Positions 10,389 to 21,600 of a stretch of DNA of 64,000 bases are shown here, one piece after another. Source of the stretch: an uncultured Flavobacteriaceae bacterium (GTDB lineage Bacteria > Bacteroidota > Bacteroidia > Flavobacteriales > Flavobacteriaceae). The position numbers and the translations under genes are program-made. The stretch is from positions 158,282 to 222,281 of the forward strand of contig CANNGA010000006.1 in NCBI GenBank assembly GCA_947504035.1, written 5' to 3'. The notes under the pieces are model-generated. The model was not told where the DNA came from, did not search any database, and was given only the letters and a program-made list of their open reading frames with translations. The first letter of the stretch is position 1. Each line of letters starts with the position of its first letter.

Positions 10389-10603
10389 AATTTAAGTTTT
10401 TAAAAAAATAATTTAAAAGTCCATTTATTCAGACTCCCCTTTCTATTGTTTTTAGAGCAGTACATCATCTTCAAATCGAATTGTAGATAAAGTTTTAAAA
10501 ACGTGGTTTTTAGCACAGTAAATGTAAGTGTAATCTTTTGATTAAAAGTAATGTAATGTTAAGGGTGTAATTATTTTCTAAAAAACAATCGAAAAGAGGG
10601 TAA

Positions 10604-10611
10604 TAGATTTG
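10604..10611 (+). promoter_or_regulatory. Possible -7 element (TAGATTTG) of the Rhs-type operon
   Basis: TAGATTTG fits the TAnnTTTG consensus and lies 65 nt before the first start codon of the operon. There is no TTG at the usual 19-21 nt upstream, so the promoter is either weak, activator-dependent or elsewhere. Confidence 0.3.
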
Positions 10612-10676
10612 TTTCTAGAGACATTAAGTGTAGTAATAATAAAATCCGTTTAGGAATTGAAAAGCGATACAGGCAA

Positions 10677-11795
10677 ATGAAACATTATTTAGTAGTAATA
10701 TTAATTTTTTTAGCGTCAAGTACTGTAAAAGGACAAAACTTGATAGATAGTTCTACCTGGCAACCAGGAACACTTGTGCCAGAAGGTTTTTTTAAAATTA
10801 GAGCAGTGTCTGGAGAAGATGAATTGGTGGTTGGGACTAACCCATTTGGTGCTAATGCAACCTTATGGAAAGGTACAAAACCTGGTACAGATGGTGGTCC
10901 AGACGGTGGGTTTAGAACGGCAACAGTCGCTATTGATGCCACAAAAACATATAGAATTGCGGTTTGGATAAAAAAAGAGAATTCACTAGGAGGGACACTG
11001 CGTTGTCGCGTTTATTCAGATAATGCAAGCAATGAAAGTACGGTGTTAAGTCTGGAAGGTGTAGTGCAAACCAATGCGTTGATAGAATATCTAGATACCG
11101 ATATGGTTTTAGATAAGTGGTATTTATTAGTGGGATTTATTCATAAAAGCGATTATACAGGGAACGGGGTTACAGGGGGGCTTTACGATGGAGAAACTAA
11201 ACAGATGATTAGAAAAGTATATCGGGATTTTAAATTTACGCCAGAAGCGACCAGTTTAGATATTTCAGTTTTTGCTTATAATGTTCCAGTAGGAGATCCA
11301 TCTACGATTTTTTTCTACGGCCCAAGAATTGAAGAAGTTAATGGCTCTGAGGCAAGTATAGCAAATGTGTTATCTGGTGAGAGTACAGATCCTGTTATTG
11401 GAACTTCGTTATGGCAAGCTAATAGCGCAGGACTGTCTTACACAGACGGCAGTGTAAAAATAGGAACCACAAAGCCTGATGGGGATTATTTATTCACGGT
11501 AAATGGAAAAATGCATGCCAAAGAATTAAAGGTCGATTTGGATGGAGCGCTAGCTCCAGATTATGTGTTTTATGAAGATTACAAATTAAAAACATTAGTC
11601 GAAGTTCAAGAACATATCAATACCAAAGGACATTTACCAAATATACCCTCTGCAGCGACTATGGCGCAAGAAGGCATGCACCTTAAAATGATGAATCTAA
11701 AATTACTAGAAAAGATAGAAGAACTTACGCTTTATACCATCGATCAAGAAAAACGGATCGCAGCTTTAGAGGCTATCATCAAGGTGAAAAACTAA
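10677..11795 (+). CDS. Secreted protein with carbohydrate-binding-like N-domain and fibre/S74-like tail
   Basis: First gene of the Rhs-type operon. Residues 1-19 are a signal peptide (ending STVKG-Q). Residues about 20-220 form a beta-rich domain with the layout of CBM/discoidin-like jelly rolls (KTYRIAVWIKKE, YGPRIEEV), a type that often binds sugars. Residues about 240-372 have the tail-fibre pattern common in Bacteroidota: GSVKIGTTKPDGDY-FTVNGKMHAKELKVD, then DYVFYEDYKL, HINTKGHLPNIPSA, and a coiled-coil end (LLEKIEELTLYTIDQEKRIA). That end resembles the trimeric chaperone-like S74 tail, but no protease Ser/Lys dyad can be assigned. The position suggests an accessory or adhesin role for the toxin complex; this is inference. 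Confidence 0.7.
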   Translation: MKHYLVVILIFLASSTVKGQNLIDSSTWQPGTLVPEGFFKIRAVSGEDELVVGTNPFGANATLWKGTKPGTDGGPDGGFRTATVAIDATKTYRIAVWIKKENSLGGTLRCRVYSDNASNESTVLSLEGVVQTNALIEYLDTDMVLDKWYLLVGFIHKSDYTGNGVTGGLYDGETKQMIRKVYRDFKFTPEATSLDISVFAYNVPVGDPSTIFFYGPRIEEVNGSEASIANVLSGESTDPVIGTSLWQANSAGLSYTDGSVKIGTTKPDGDYLFTVNGKMHAKELKVDLDGALAPDYVFYEDYKLKTLVEVQEHINTKGHLPNIPSAATMAQEGMHLKMMNLKLLEKIEELTLYTIDQEKRIAALEAIIKVKN

Positions 11796-11814
11796 CAAAT
11801 TAAGAAGTTAAAGG

Positions 11815-12408
11815 ATGAAAAGAGTTCAATTGCTTTTAATAGCAATAGCGGTACTGTTGTGCTTTTTTTCTTGTAAAAAACAAAGTTTAGAACCTATTAC
11901 AGAGACTGAAACCAAGCTATTCCATCTAGGGCAAGCAGGCTGGACATCAAATACGATAACTCAAACCTTTCCAAACATAGCTTACAAAGCAACTTTAGTG
12001 CCTTTGCAGTATTATATCCTAAAACAAGAGGGGACTGCCACTCTAAATAAAATAGATTCTATGTATGCCATCTTAAAAAACGAGCGGGTGGTAGAAATGC
12101 AATTTGAGCACGAGACTAAAGACGATCTATTGAAAGGGAAGTACACAAAGAGAGATTACGACGCTTCAGTGACCTATATGGCTTTTAAAATTCAAAACGA
12201 TTTTACTGTGGTGACCCAATCTGGGGATACAATAGACTGTTCTGGTGTCACCTTCGAACGTAATTTTAAGATTGCTCCGTTTAAAAGAGTATTGCTTCAT
12301 TTTGGAACGGTTCCCGAAGACGCACAAATACAATTGCTCTACAATGATAAGTTGTTTGGCAATGGCTTGATGAAATTTAAATTTAAAGAAATACCGATAT
12401 TATTATAA
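11815..12408 (+). CDS. Small lipoprotein of the Rhs-type operon
   Basis: A 197-aa protein with a lipoprotein signal: a hydrophobic stretch then FFSC with the lipidated Cys20, followed by KK. With two lysines and no DDEE-type surface export signal it would by default sit on the periplasmic face of the outer membrane; this is inference. The mature part is beta-strand rich with no family motif that I recognise. It starts 19 nt after the fibre-like gene and ends 10 nt before the giant SpvB-like gene, so it is almost certainly co-expressed. A membrane anchor or assembly factor for the large proteins is possible but unproven. Confidence 0.7.
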   Translation: MKRVQLLLIAIAVLLCFFSCKKQSLEPITETETKLFHLGQAGWTSNTITQTFPNIAYKATLVPLQYYILKQEGTATLNKIDSMYAILKNERVVEMQFEHETKDDLLKGKYTKRDYDASVTYMAFKIQNDFTVVTQSGDTIDCSGVTFERNFKIAPFKRVLLHFGTVPEDAQIQLLYNDKLFGNGLMKFKFKEIPILL

Positions 12409-12418
12409 CACACGTGAT

Positions 12419-15400
12419 ATGATCCATACAATACGAAATAGTAAGGCAACCCGAGTCGTGGCGAGTTATTTAACGCTACAAATGCTCTTGCAAATGGCAC
12501 AGCCTATGGCGCTTATGGCATTAACAGGAGGGCCGTCTCAACCCGAGTTTAACGCCTTTACACCCATAGGAACTTCAGATATGGTTAATCTGTCCTCTGG
12601 AGATTTTAATTATAACATTCCTATTATGGATGTGGGCGGTTATCCTTTAAATTTAGCCTATAACTCTGGCGTTACTATGGACGAAGAAGCCAGTTGGGTA
12701 GGTTTAGGTTGGAATCTTAGTGTGGGACAGATTAACAGAAATGTGAGAGGGCTGCCAGACGATTTCAAAGGAGATGAAATGACATATGAAGACAACCTTA
12801 AAGACAATAAGACAATAGGAGTTACTGTCGATGCGAATAGTCAAATTTTTGGAAAGGAATTACAAAAAGGAAAAAAAGTAAAGAGTGATGAATCAATAGG
12901 AAGCATTGGAGGAGGGCTTAATATTGAATATAACAATTATCAAGGCATTTCTTTAAAACCTTCTTTTGGGTTAAACTTTGATGTTGCAAAGAATATAAGT
13001 GTTGGGATGAATTTAAGCGCTTCTGCTACAGAAGGCGTATCTGTAGCGCCTAGTGTAAGTATAAGCAGTAATAAAGATGATACAGATAAATTTTGTACCC
13101 AAGGTATTTCTGCTGGTTTGAATGCGGGGGTAAGTTTCAATTCAAGACAAGGGCTGTCTGCTTTTAACCTTAGTGCATCCTTAAGGAAAGGACTAACGAT
13201 TGTAGATAAACATAAAAAAGTGAAGCCAGGAAGGAAAGGGGAAAGAGGCCCTTTTAGAGGGGTTCAAGGTGGTTCAAGTGGCTCAGGAAGTATCTCTTTT
13301 TTAAACAACACATTCACACCTTCTAAGCGGGTACCATTTAAAAATACGGGGCTTACGTTTGCCATATCTATTGGCGGTGATTTTTGGGGTATCGATGGAG
13401 AAGTAGGGCTTACGGCCTATGGTATGAATCAAAAATTAGCTAGCACATCTAATACAGAAAAAGCATATGGCTATGAGTTTACAGATTTAGCAACACCTAA
13501 CGATATCTTAGATTTTAATAGAGAGCGTGATAATAGTGTCGATAAAAGTACAAGAGCACTCGCAACAGTTAATTACACTTATGATCTTTATACAATTAAT
13601 GGTCAAGGTATTGGTGGGATGTTTCGGCCGTTTAGAAGCCAAACAAGTTATGTTTATGACCAACAGGTTAATGATGAAAGCGGAAGTAGTTCTGGAGGTA
13701 TAGAGATCGAAGGTGCAACAGGTTTTCATATTGGTGTAGATTATAAAAATACACGTTCCGATAGTCATACAGGTGTTTGGGAAACAGCTGCTACACGTTA
13801 CTTTAAGGAAAAACCTATACGTAAACCAGTATACGAAAAAGTATACTTTAAATCTATAGGAGAGCTTTTTGTAGATAAAGAAGAGGATTTGTTTCATAAA
13901 GAACTTGGTGGGTATAAAGCAATGGCTTTGGCTATCGACCAGCCAGGTAATGGCGGTAATAGTTATGGGAAGTATGCCGCTAATCGGTTTAGAGTAAAAC
14001 GTTTTAATAAAAAGGGAGCTGCATATAATTACGACAATCTTTCTATAAACAAACCCATACAAAGAAAAGAACGGGAAATAAGAAATCAATCTATTCAACC
14101 TGTCACAGCAAAAGAGGTTACAGATTTTAAGTTAAAGGCATTTACACTAAATCCAAATGCCAAAAGCCATCATAAAGCAGGAATGAAAATTTTACAGCCA
14201 GACGGTTCTACGTATCTATATGGGGAGACAGCATATAATGTTGAAAAAGAAGAGGTCACTTTTGCGGTGGATGATACTGGTAATTGTACAACAGGTTTGG
14301 TGGGGTATTCTAATAAAGAGGCCTCTGTGAGCAATACGTCTGGTATAGATCATTATTTTAATAAAGTTGTTACACCTGCTTATGCACATACGTATTTGTT
14401 GACGTCTGTACTCTCTTCCGATTATGAAGACAGAACAGGAGATGGACCTACCGATGATGATTTTGGAGCATACACAAAGTTTAAGTATACCAAAGCAGCT
14501 AATGACTACGAATGGAGAGTGCCTTACGAAGACGCGTCATTCAATGCAGGGCTGAATTCTAATAAAGAAGACGAAAAAGGAAGTTACGTCTATGGTAAAA
14601 AAGAGCTTAAGTACATCGAAACTATCGAAACAAAAACACATACAGCTGTATTCCATTTAACGAATAGAAAAGATGGTCGTGGTGCAGGTAGTGCATCTTA
14701 CACGAAAAAAATAGACAGTATAACATTGTATTCTAAACCAGAATATATCGCGCTTAAAGACAAAGCAGTGCCAATTAAAACAGCTCATTTTACTTATAAC
14801 TATTCGTTATGCCAAGGAGTGCCAAATAATCTAGAAGGCTCGGGTAAATTAACTTTAGAGAAAGTGTTTTTCACGTATAGAAACTCTAAAATGGGAAAAT
14901 ACACGCCTTATAAATTTAATTATGAGGGTTTTAATCCAGAATATAATCTAAAAGGCTACGATGTATGGGGGAATTACAAGGAGAATTTAGGGCGTTGCAA
15001 TGTTAATGACCCTAATGTGCCTGCAGCCGAGTTTCCTTTTGTAGATCAAACAAACAAAGCCAATCAAGATAAGAACGTTGCTGCATGGTCATTAACATCT
15101 ATAGACCTGCCCTCTGGAGGTAAAATAGAATTGGAATACGAAAGTGACGATTATCAATATGTACAAAATCGTAGAGCCATGCAAATGTTTAAAGTTGTTG
15201 GTGTAAGCAGAGAGAGAGATTTGTCAAGACATTCTACGGTATTATACACGCCTGGATCTTATACAGATACTGCCGATGCGAAATATGTGATAATAGAGCT
15301 TGATAAAGCCGTAGCGGGTGTTGAAGATTTTAAGGAGAAATACCTAGGCGACCATATTGATAAACCTATTTATTTTAGGTTTATGCTTAATATGTCTAAA

Positions 15401-18400
15401 GCAGGAGGTGGAGTATCTCCTAATTATAGTAAAAATGAGTTCGATTATGTTTCGGGGTATTTTAATATCGATAAAAATGCATTAGGACCAGATACATTTT
15501 TTGAAGAGGGCGATGAAGCGCATAGAAGGTATTATGCCGCGATTCCCATGAAGATGACAGATTTGGGAAGTGGAGCTGTAGAAAAAGGCAAACTTATAAA
15601 TCCAATTACCAAGGCAGGATTACATTTTGGGAGAAAGTATCTAAACCGTTTAACCTATGGGTTGCAGCTAAATGCTGGAAATGAAACTATAGAAGATATT
15701 GCAAAAGCATTAACCAAAAGTATTGGAGCAATAAGTGAAATTTTTAGAGGACCCAACGGTAAGCTAAGAGATGAAAGGACAATAGCGCAACGCTTTATAC
15801 CCCAACGGTCTTGGATTCGATTACAATATCCAGGTAAACAAAAATTAGGCGGTGGGTGCCGCATTAAAAACTTAAAGATGTTTGACCAATGGGATCTTAT
15901 GGTTGGCGTAGATCCAAATAAGGTTGATGTGGATAGGTATAAAAAGAAATATGGCCAATTGTATGAGTATTTGTTATCAGAAGAAGAAGGTTCTAGTGGG
16001 GTGGCAACTTATGAGCCGTTAGGAAGTAAAGAGAATCCATTTGTAGAACCATTTTACAACGCAGGAGACAAGCAATCGCCACAAGAAACTAATTATGTAG
16101 AAAAACCTTTTGGAGAATCATTTTTTCCTTCTCCAAAAATTACCTACAGTAAGGTCACCGTTAAAAATTATAACCCTTCTAAAGGTATAAAGCAACACGC
16201 TACAGGAGCTGTAATTACGAATTTTTATACGTCTAAAGACTTCCCTACGCTTACAGATTATACCGATATTGATAAGCCTAATAATTGGAGGTCTAATGGA
16301 GATGCTGTCTTTAAAAACATACTTAAGGGGCTGTTTGGATTAACGGTTAATGTAAAAACAGAACATACCATGTCTCAAGGTTTTGTTGTGGAAACCAATG
16401 ATATGGATGGCAAACAAAAAGAACAAACCGTATTGGATGCCTATGGTAAATTTATAAGCAGTGTTGCATACAAGTATAGCACGTATAAAGATGATGAAAC
16501 GAATACAACAGATGAAGGACGGTTAGATAATAATTTAATAACTATTGATAAAGACGGCTTTGTTTCCAAAAAAGAAATAGGTGTTGATTATGACGTTATT
16601 ACCGATTTTAGAGAAAATTATTCTAAATCTTCGATAATTGGAATACAAGGAAATGTGGCTGCTTTTATTATTGGATTTATACCAATAATTATTCCGTCAG
16701 CACTACCAGAACGTTCTGTAACAACAACGTTATTGCATACCACGACCACAACTAAGGTCATTCATAAAACAGCAATACTAAAGGAGACTATCGCAAAAGA
16801 TTTAGGAGCTCAGGTAAGCACTATTAATGAAGCTTGGGATGCAAATACGGGAAAGATGCTCTTAAGTAAGACTGTCAATGCCTACGATGATACCTACTAT
16901 AATTTTGAGTTTCCAGCGTATTGGTATTATGAAAATATGGCACAAGCATCAATTAATATTGGTGCAAGCGGTGACTTTCAGAAATCTGGAGACCATTTTA
17001 AGTTCCCTAATGCAAATGCGTATTTCACCATGGGTGATGAACTGTTAGTTAATCATGGAGAAATCAACAAAAGATTATGGGTTGCAGGTATTAATGGGGC
17101 AGATGAGGTAGAACTCATGGACCGTCAGGGCAATCTAGAAACTCCAGTAGAGGCAACCGCTACATTTAGAGTTATAAGATCGGGGTATAGAAACCAACAA
17201 ACAGCTTCTATGGCGTCTGTAAGTTTAATGAAAAACCCAATAGAAGGTAAGTTAAATAAGCGGTTAGATGCGTCTACTTTTGCGGAAGAAAATACCAGCG
17301 TAGCGGCTCATAAAAGAATACTAAATGCTAGTGCGATTTCTTATCGTGATTTCTGGAACGGACAATGTGAAGACGGTTTGCAAAGTCTTAATGCTAGAGA
17401 TGTAGAACGTAAGCTTGTTAAAGATTATGGATTTAACCCTTATGTTAATAATATTCGAGGAGAGTGGAGAGCAGATAAGTCTTATGCTTATTTGGTAGAG
17501 CGTACGAAAGTGGCGAATAACAGTAAAAAAGCATTTAACAGAAGAGAAGGTTATTTTAAGACATTCGAACCTTTTTACAGGATAACTGTTGACGGCAAAT
17601 GGACTGTAATTGATACTACAACTACTAAGAATTGGACATTCGCTAGTGAAGTGACACAGTTTAGTCCGTTTGGAGCAGAATTAGAAAATAAAGATGCGTT
17701 AGGGCGTTATTCATCGGCGCAATACGGCTATAACTATACGTTGCCTACTGCTGTTGTTTCTAATAGTGCATATAGCGATATGGGGGCAGATAACTTCGAG
17801 GATTATGCTTTTGGGACAAACAATACCTCGCAAAATACTAATGGCGTTTTAGATCAAGACAGTCATTTTAATTTTAAAAAAGCGGCCGATTTAGATGGCA
17901 CAGATGGTTTAAACATCGCGGTGACTGATGAAAATGCACATACAGGGCAGTTAAGTTTGGTGGTCCCTAAAGGAGATGAAGCAGAATTGAGACGCCCGTT
18001 GGACGGGGAATTGCCTATAAATACCGATTATGATAAAGATGGAGTAGATGATATAAATGATAAGTGTCCATTTATTAAAAATACAAATCAAGAGGATTAC
18101 GATGGTGATGGCATTGGGGATGCTTGTGATGACAGTGCAATGCCAAAAATTACAAAAAGACGCTTAACAAGACAAGATAACCGAAGGCGAAAGTATGGGT
18201 ACCTAACTATTGAAGGCAAGCCCAATGCTGTTGTGAGGTATTCTCATCATTTAACGCTTAATGAGCTAGGTGTAGGAGGTAATTATTTTATAAATGAAGA
18301 AAGAGTATCTGGAGACTATCAGGAGAGTGAAATTACATTGGACGTTACGGGAAAAGCCACTTTGAATTTTTCAGTACAAGCAGACCGACCAGATAAATCA

Positions 18401-18565
18401 GAGAGCGGTAGGTATCAAAATTTCACAATTCAATTATTAAATAGATCTACAGGAAATCCTATTAAAGGAGAGTCTGCAAGTTTATGCCCTAGAGGAGGGC
18501 GACATAATAGCTCTTATGAACATGACGAAGGACGTTCAGAATGGAATTGCAGATATGTGGATTAA
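12419..18565 (+). CDS. 2048-aa SpvB/TcB-like shell protein of the Rhs-type complex
   Basis: The N-terminus has a hydrophobic export-type segment (residues about 13-36), then GTSDMVNLSSGDFNYNIP, GYPLNLAYNSG and EASWVGLGWNLSVGQINR. This is the Bacteroidota version of the SpvB/TcaC-type start (short beta repeats ending in GLGW-L). Around residue 886 comes the block WSLTSIDLPSGGKIELEY, DDYQYVQ and RAMQMF, which I know from large proteins encoded next to RHS genes in this phylum. Residues about 1867-1905 hold one TSP3-like calcium motif (DKDGVDDINDKCP, DGDGIGDACD). By analogy with Tc toxins it would form one half of a hollow shell whose other half is the RHS protein two genes downstream. It carries no toxin tip and no type IX sorting domain that I can see. 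Confidence 0.72.
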   Translation: MIHTIRNSKATRVVASYLTLQMLLQMAQPMALMALTGGPSQPEFNAFTPIGTSDMVNLSSGDFNYNIPIMDVGGYPLNLAYNSGVTMDEEASWVGLGWNLSVGQINRNVRGLPDDFKGDEMTYEDNLKDNKTIGVTVDANSQIFGKELQKGKKVKSDESIGSIGGGLNIEYNNYQGISLKPSFGLNFDVAKNISVGMNLSASATEGVSVAPSVSISSNKDDTDKFCTQGISAGLNAGVSFNSRQGLSAFNLSASLRKGLTIVDKHKKVKPGRKGERGPFRGVQGGSSGSGSISFLNNTFTPSKRVPFKNTGLTFAISIGGDFWGIDGEVGLTAYGMNQKLASTSNTEKAYGYEFTDLATPNDILDFNRERDNSVDKSTRALATVNYTYDLYTINGQGIGGMFRPFRSQTSYVYDQQVNDESGSSSGGIEIEGATGFHIGVDYKNTRSDSHTGVWETAATRYFKEKPIRKPVYEKVYFKSIGELFVDKEEDLFHKELGGYKAMALAIDQPGNGGNSYGKYAANRFRVKRFNKKGAAYNYDNLSINKPIQRKEREIRNQSIQPVTAKEVTDFKLKAFTLNPNAKSHHKAGMKILQPDGSTYLYGETAYNVEKEEVTFAVDDTGNCTTGLVGYSNKEASVSNTSGIDHYFNKVVTPAYAHTYLLTSVLSSDYEDRTGDGPTDDDFGAYTKFKYTKAANDYEWRVPYEDASFNAGLNSNKEDEKGSYVYGKKELKYIETIETKTHTAVFHLTNRKDGRGAGSASYTKKIDSITLYSKPEYIALKDKAVPIKTAHFTYNYSLCQGVPNNLEGSGKLTLEKVFFTYRNSKMGKYTPYKFNYEGFNPEYNLKGYDVWGNYKENLGRCNVNDPNVPAAEFPFVDQTNKANQDKNVAAWSLTSIDLPSGGKIELEYESDDYQYVQNRRAMQMFKVVGVSRERDLSRHSTVLYTPGSYTDTADAKYVIIELDKAVAGVEDFKEKYLGDHIDKPIYFRFMLNMSKAGGGVSPNYSKNEFDYVSGYFNIDKNALGPDTFFEEGDEAHRRYYAAIPMKMTDLGSGAVEKGKLINPITKAGLHFGRKYLNRLTYGLQLNAGNETIEDIAKALTKSIGAISEIFRGPNGKLRDERTIAQRFIPQRSWIRLQYPGKQKLGGGCRIKNLKMFDQWDLMVGVDPNKVDVDRYKKKYGQLYEYLLSEEEGSSGVATYEPLGSKENPFVEPFYNAGDKQSPQETNYVEKPFGESFFPSPKITYSKVTVKNYNPSKGIKQHATGAVITNFYTSKDFPTLTDYTDIDKPNNWRSNGDAVFKNILKGLFGLTVNVKTEHTMSQGFVVETNDMDGKQKEQTVLDAYGKFISSVAYKYSTYKDDETNTTDEGRLDNNLITIDKDGFVSKKEIGVDYDVITDFRENYSKSSIIGIQGNVAAFIIGFIPIIIPSALPERSVTTTLLHTTTTTKVIHKTAILKETIAKDLGAQVSTINEAWDANTGKMLLSKTVNAYDDTYYNFEFPAYWYYENMAQASINIGASGDFQKSGDHFKFPNANAYFTMGDELLVNHGEINKRLWVAGINGADEVELMDRQGNLETPVEATATFRVIRSGYRNQQTASMASVSLMKNPIEGKLNKRLDASTFAEENTSVAAHKRILNASAISYRDFWNGQCEDGLQSLNARDVERKLVKDYGFNPYVNNIRGEWRADKSYAYLVERTKVANNSKKAFNRREGYFKTFEPFYRITVDGKWTVIDTTTTKNWTFASEVTQFSPFGAELENKDALGRYSSAQYGYNYTLPTAVVSNSAYSDMGADNFEDYAFGTNNTSQNTNGVLDQDSHFNFKKAADLDGTDGLNIAVTDENAHTGQLSLVVPKGDEAELRRPLDGELPINTDYDKDGVDDINDKCPFIKNTNQEDYDGDGIGDACDDSAMPKITKRRLTRQDNRRRKYGYLTIEGKPNAVVRYSHHLTLNELGVGGNYFINEERVSGDYQESEITLDVTGKATLNFSVQADRPDKSESGRYQNFTIQLLNRSTGNPIKGESASLCPRGGRHNSSYEHDEGRSEWNCRYVD

Positions 18566-18610
18566 GCAGGTTAGAGTAATTATAAAAAATAGTCTTTTAA
18601 GGTAATCGAT

Positions 18611-21600
18611 ATGATTTTAAAATATATAAACAAGCAAGTTGTATTAACGCTCTTATGTACAGTGATTTTTTTAACAGGCCATTCTCAAGTAGCACTACAA
18701 GAACGACAAGCGTTAATTGATTTTTATAATGCTAGTGGTGGCGATTGGTCTCCAGAACAGGGCTTAGGCGCCTGGTTAATCGACGATCCTGATGCTTTAG
18801 TTGAAGATTGGGCAGGTGTAGAGGTTAAAAATGGCGTTGTAATAGGATTAGAATTGTCTAATTATAATTTAAAAGGCGATTTCAAGTCTTTTATGAGTGC
18901 TTTGTTACAATTAGAATCTTTAGAACGTTTAACACTTAAGTCTGCTAAAGGGGTATTTGGAACTATTCCTGATGAATTACGACATTTAACACAGCTAAAG
19001 TCTCTCACTTTATCTGGTACTCGTTTGTCAGGAATTATTCCAGAGGCCTTGAGCGAATTATACAAGTTGCGATTTGTTGATTTATCTAAAAATCAATTAG
19101 AAGGTGCTATTCCTTCTAAGATAGGCAGTTTAATTAATCTTGAGACCCTTAAATTAAATGATAATGCATTACGTGGGCTCTTACCTGTTGGAATAGGCAG
19201 CTTAACCAAGTTAATTAGATTAGATTTTAGTAACAACCATATTACAGGGAAGATTCCTAGCTCGTTTTGTAATCTTACACTACTAGAAGAATTATACCTT
19301 TCTGATAATGAGCTTGAAGGGGTGTTAATACCAGAGTTTAATTTATTAAGAAAACTACGCGTTGTAGCGGTACAAGATAATCAGTTTACAGGCAAAATAC
19401 CAAATGCGTTTGGTGCCATGTTTCAATTAGAGGTCTTGAATTTAAGTGGAAATAGCTTTTCTGGAACATTGCCTTCTAATTTAAAAAGTTTAGAAAATCT
19501 TTCGGTTCTCGATTTTAGTGAAAATGCATTTGTTTTTGCTGATTTTGAGGAACAGCATGTCGCTTTTATATCAAAATTAGAGCGTTATGCATATGCACCG
19601 CAAAGTAAAGTAGATACCGAAGTTATAAAAACAGTAACTGCTGGAAATGCTATGCGTTTAACTACAGCACTATCAAGTCCAAATAATATTTATACGTGGT
19701 TTTTTGAAGAGGAACAAATCTATCAAGGACCAGATAAAGAATATGTATTTAATACAGCCCGTTTGCAAGATGCAGGGCGTTATTATTTTACGGTACAAAA
19801 TCAAACGGTAAAAGGGCTTGTATTAACCCGTAATACTATAGTGTTAGAAGTCTTAGATACTTGCGAGGTCTCTAATGAAGAACGGCAAGCTTTAATCGCT
19901 TTTTATAATGCGACAGGAGGCCCAGAATGGCATAATACAATACAAGGCAATCAACCTTGGTTAGTTACCGAGGCATCGTCTAACGTTTGCGATTGGTACG
20001 GTGTTCGAACTGTCGATAATAGGGTTGTCGAAATTTTACTAGCAGATAACAACTTGGTAGGTGAATTACCAGATACATTAGGCGCTTTGTCTAAATTAAT
20101 AAGATTAGATGTGCATGCGAACCAATTGGAAAGCACATTGCCAACAGCGCTAACAACTATAGAAACCTTAACGCATCTAAATGTGAATGGGAACCGGTTT
20201 GTGTTTGATGATATTGTGCCAGTATACGATAATTTAAAAGATAAGTTAGCAACATTTAGTTATGCGCCACAGCGTAAAATAGGTGTAGAGAACACCCAAA
20301 AACTAGCATTGGGAAGTTCTTATACGTTTAGCGTTACCGAATTTTCAAATCCAGCCAATAATACATACCAATGGTATAAAGATGGACTGCCTATAGAGAA
20401 TGCTACAAGTGTATCTTATACCATACCAGAAGTAAGTTACACTAATGCGGGAATGTATAGTTTTAGGGCTACGAATTCCAAAATAGATCAACTAGAGCTT
20501 ATAAGGAACGTGATTACTATTAATGTATACGATCCTAATAATAGTTGCGCTGTGTCTAAGGCAACGCGAGAGGCTTTAGTCGATTTTTATATCAAGACCA
20601 ATGGGCATAATTGGGAAAATACACTGTCGGATTTCCATCCTTGGTTAATTAACGATCCTGAATCTTCTGTTTGTGATTGGTTAGGTGTAACTGTTATTAA
20701 TAATAAGTTGGTAAAGTTGGACCTTGCACGTAATAATCTAACGGGAGTTATACCGCCTTCGATCGGCAAATTTTCAGATTTAAGAGAATTAGAATTCGCT
20801 CAGAACGCGTTAAGCGGTAAAATCCCAGAAGAGTTATGGGAACTTTTAAATCTTGAGAAGCTTGGGCTTTCTCAAAATAAGTTAGAGGGCAGTATAGCGC
20901 CAGAAATAAGTCGCTTAAATAAGCTGAGAGCTATTAATCTAGGGACTAATAATTTAACGGGAAGTATCCCTTCTCAGATCGGCGATATACCTAATTTGAA
21001 CGTTTTGGTTTTACAAACTAATGACCTGACAGGGGTATTGCCTTCGACGTTAGGGCAATTAAAAGACCTTGAGCGTCTTCAAATTTTTGGAAATAAAATT
21101 TCAGGAAAAATACCGAGAACCTTAGGGGCGTTAACGAATTTAAACTCTTTGAATGTTTCTCGAAATCAATTAGAAGGTAGCATCCCATCAGAGCTGGGAG
21201 CATTAACTAATTTAGAGTACTTATCATTGAATGACAATCAGCTATCTGGGGCTATTCCAGTGTCTATTGGTAATCTAATTAATGTTAAAATAATAGATCT
21301 TAAAAAAAATAAACTGGAAGGACAGTTGCCTAAAGCATTAGGACAGTTGCAAAATTTAGTAAGGCTGCATGTAGATGAAAATAGGCTTTCAGGATTGATT
21401 CCTAGTGAAATAGGAGCGCTTCAAGTATTGGAATCTCTGGATTTAGAAGAAAATAACTTTTCTGGAGCTATTCCTGAGGCTTTGGGGCAATTAAAGGAAC
21501 TTAGAGAGTTAAGACTAAGCGCTAATAACTTTTCTGGAGCTATTCCTGAGGCTTTAGGGGCGTTAAATCAACTTCGTGGGCTAAGACTAAACGCTAATAA

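Noticed and set aside
13508..14098. 196-codon minus-strand frame inside the SpvB-like gene
   Set aside because: No recognisable motif, lies wholly inside a well-supported gene on the other strand, and has unlikely composition.
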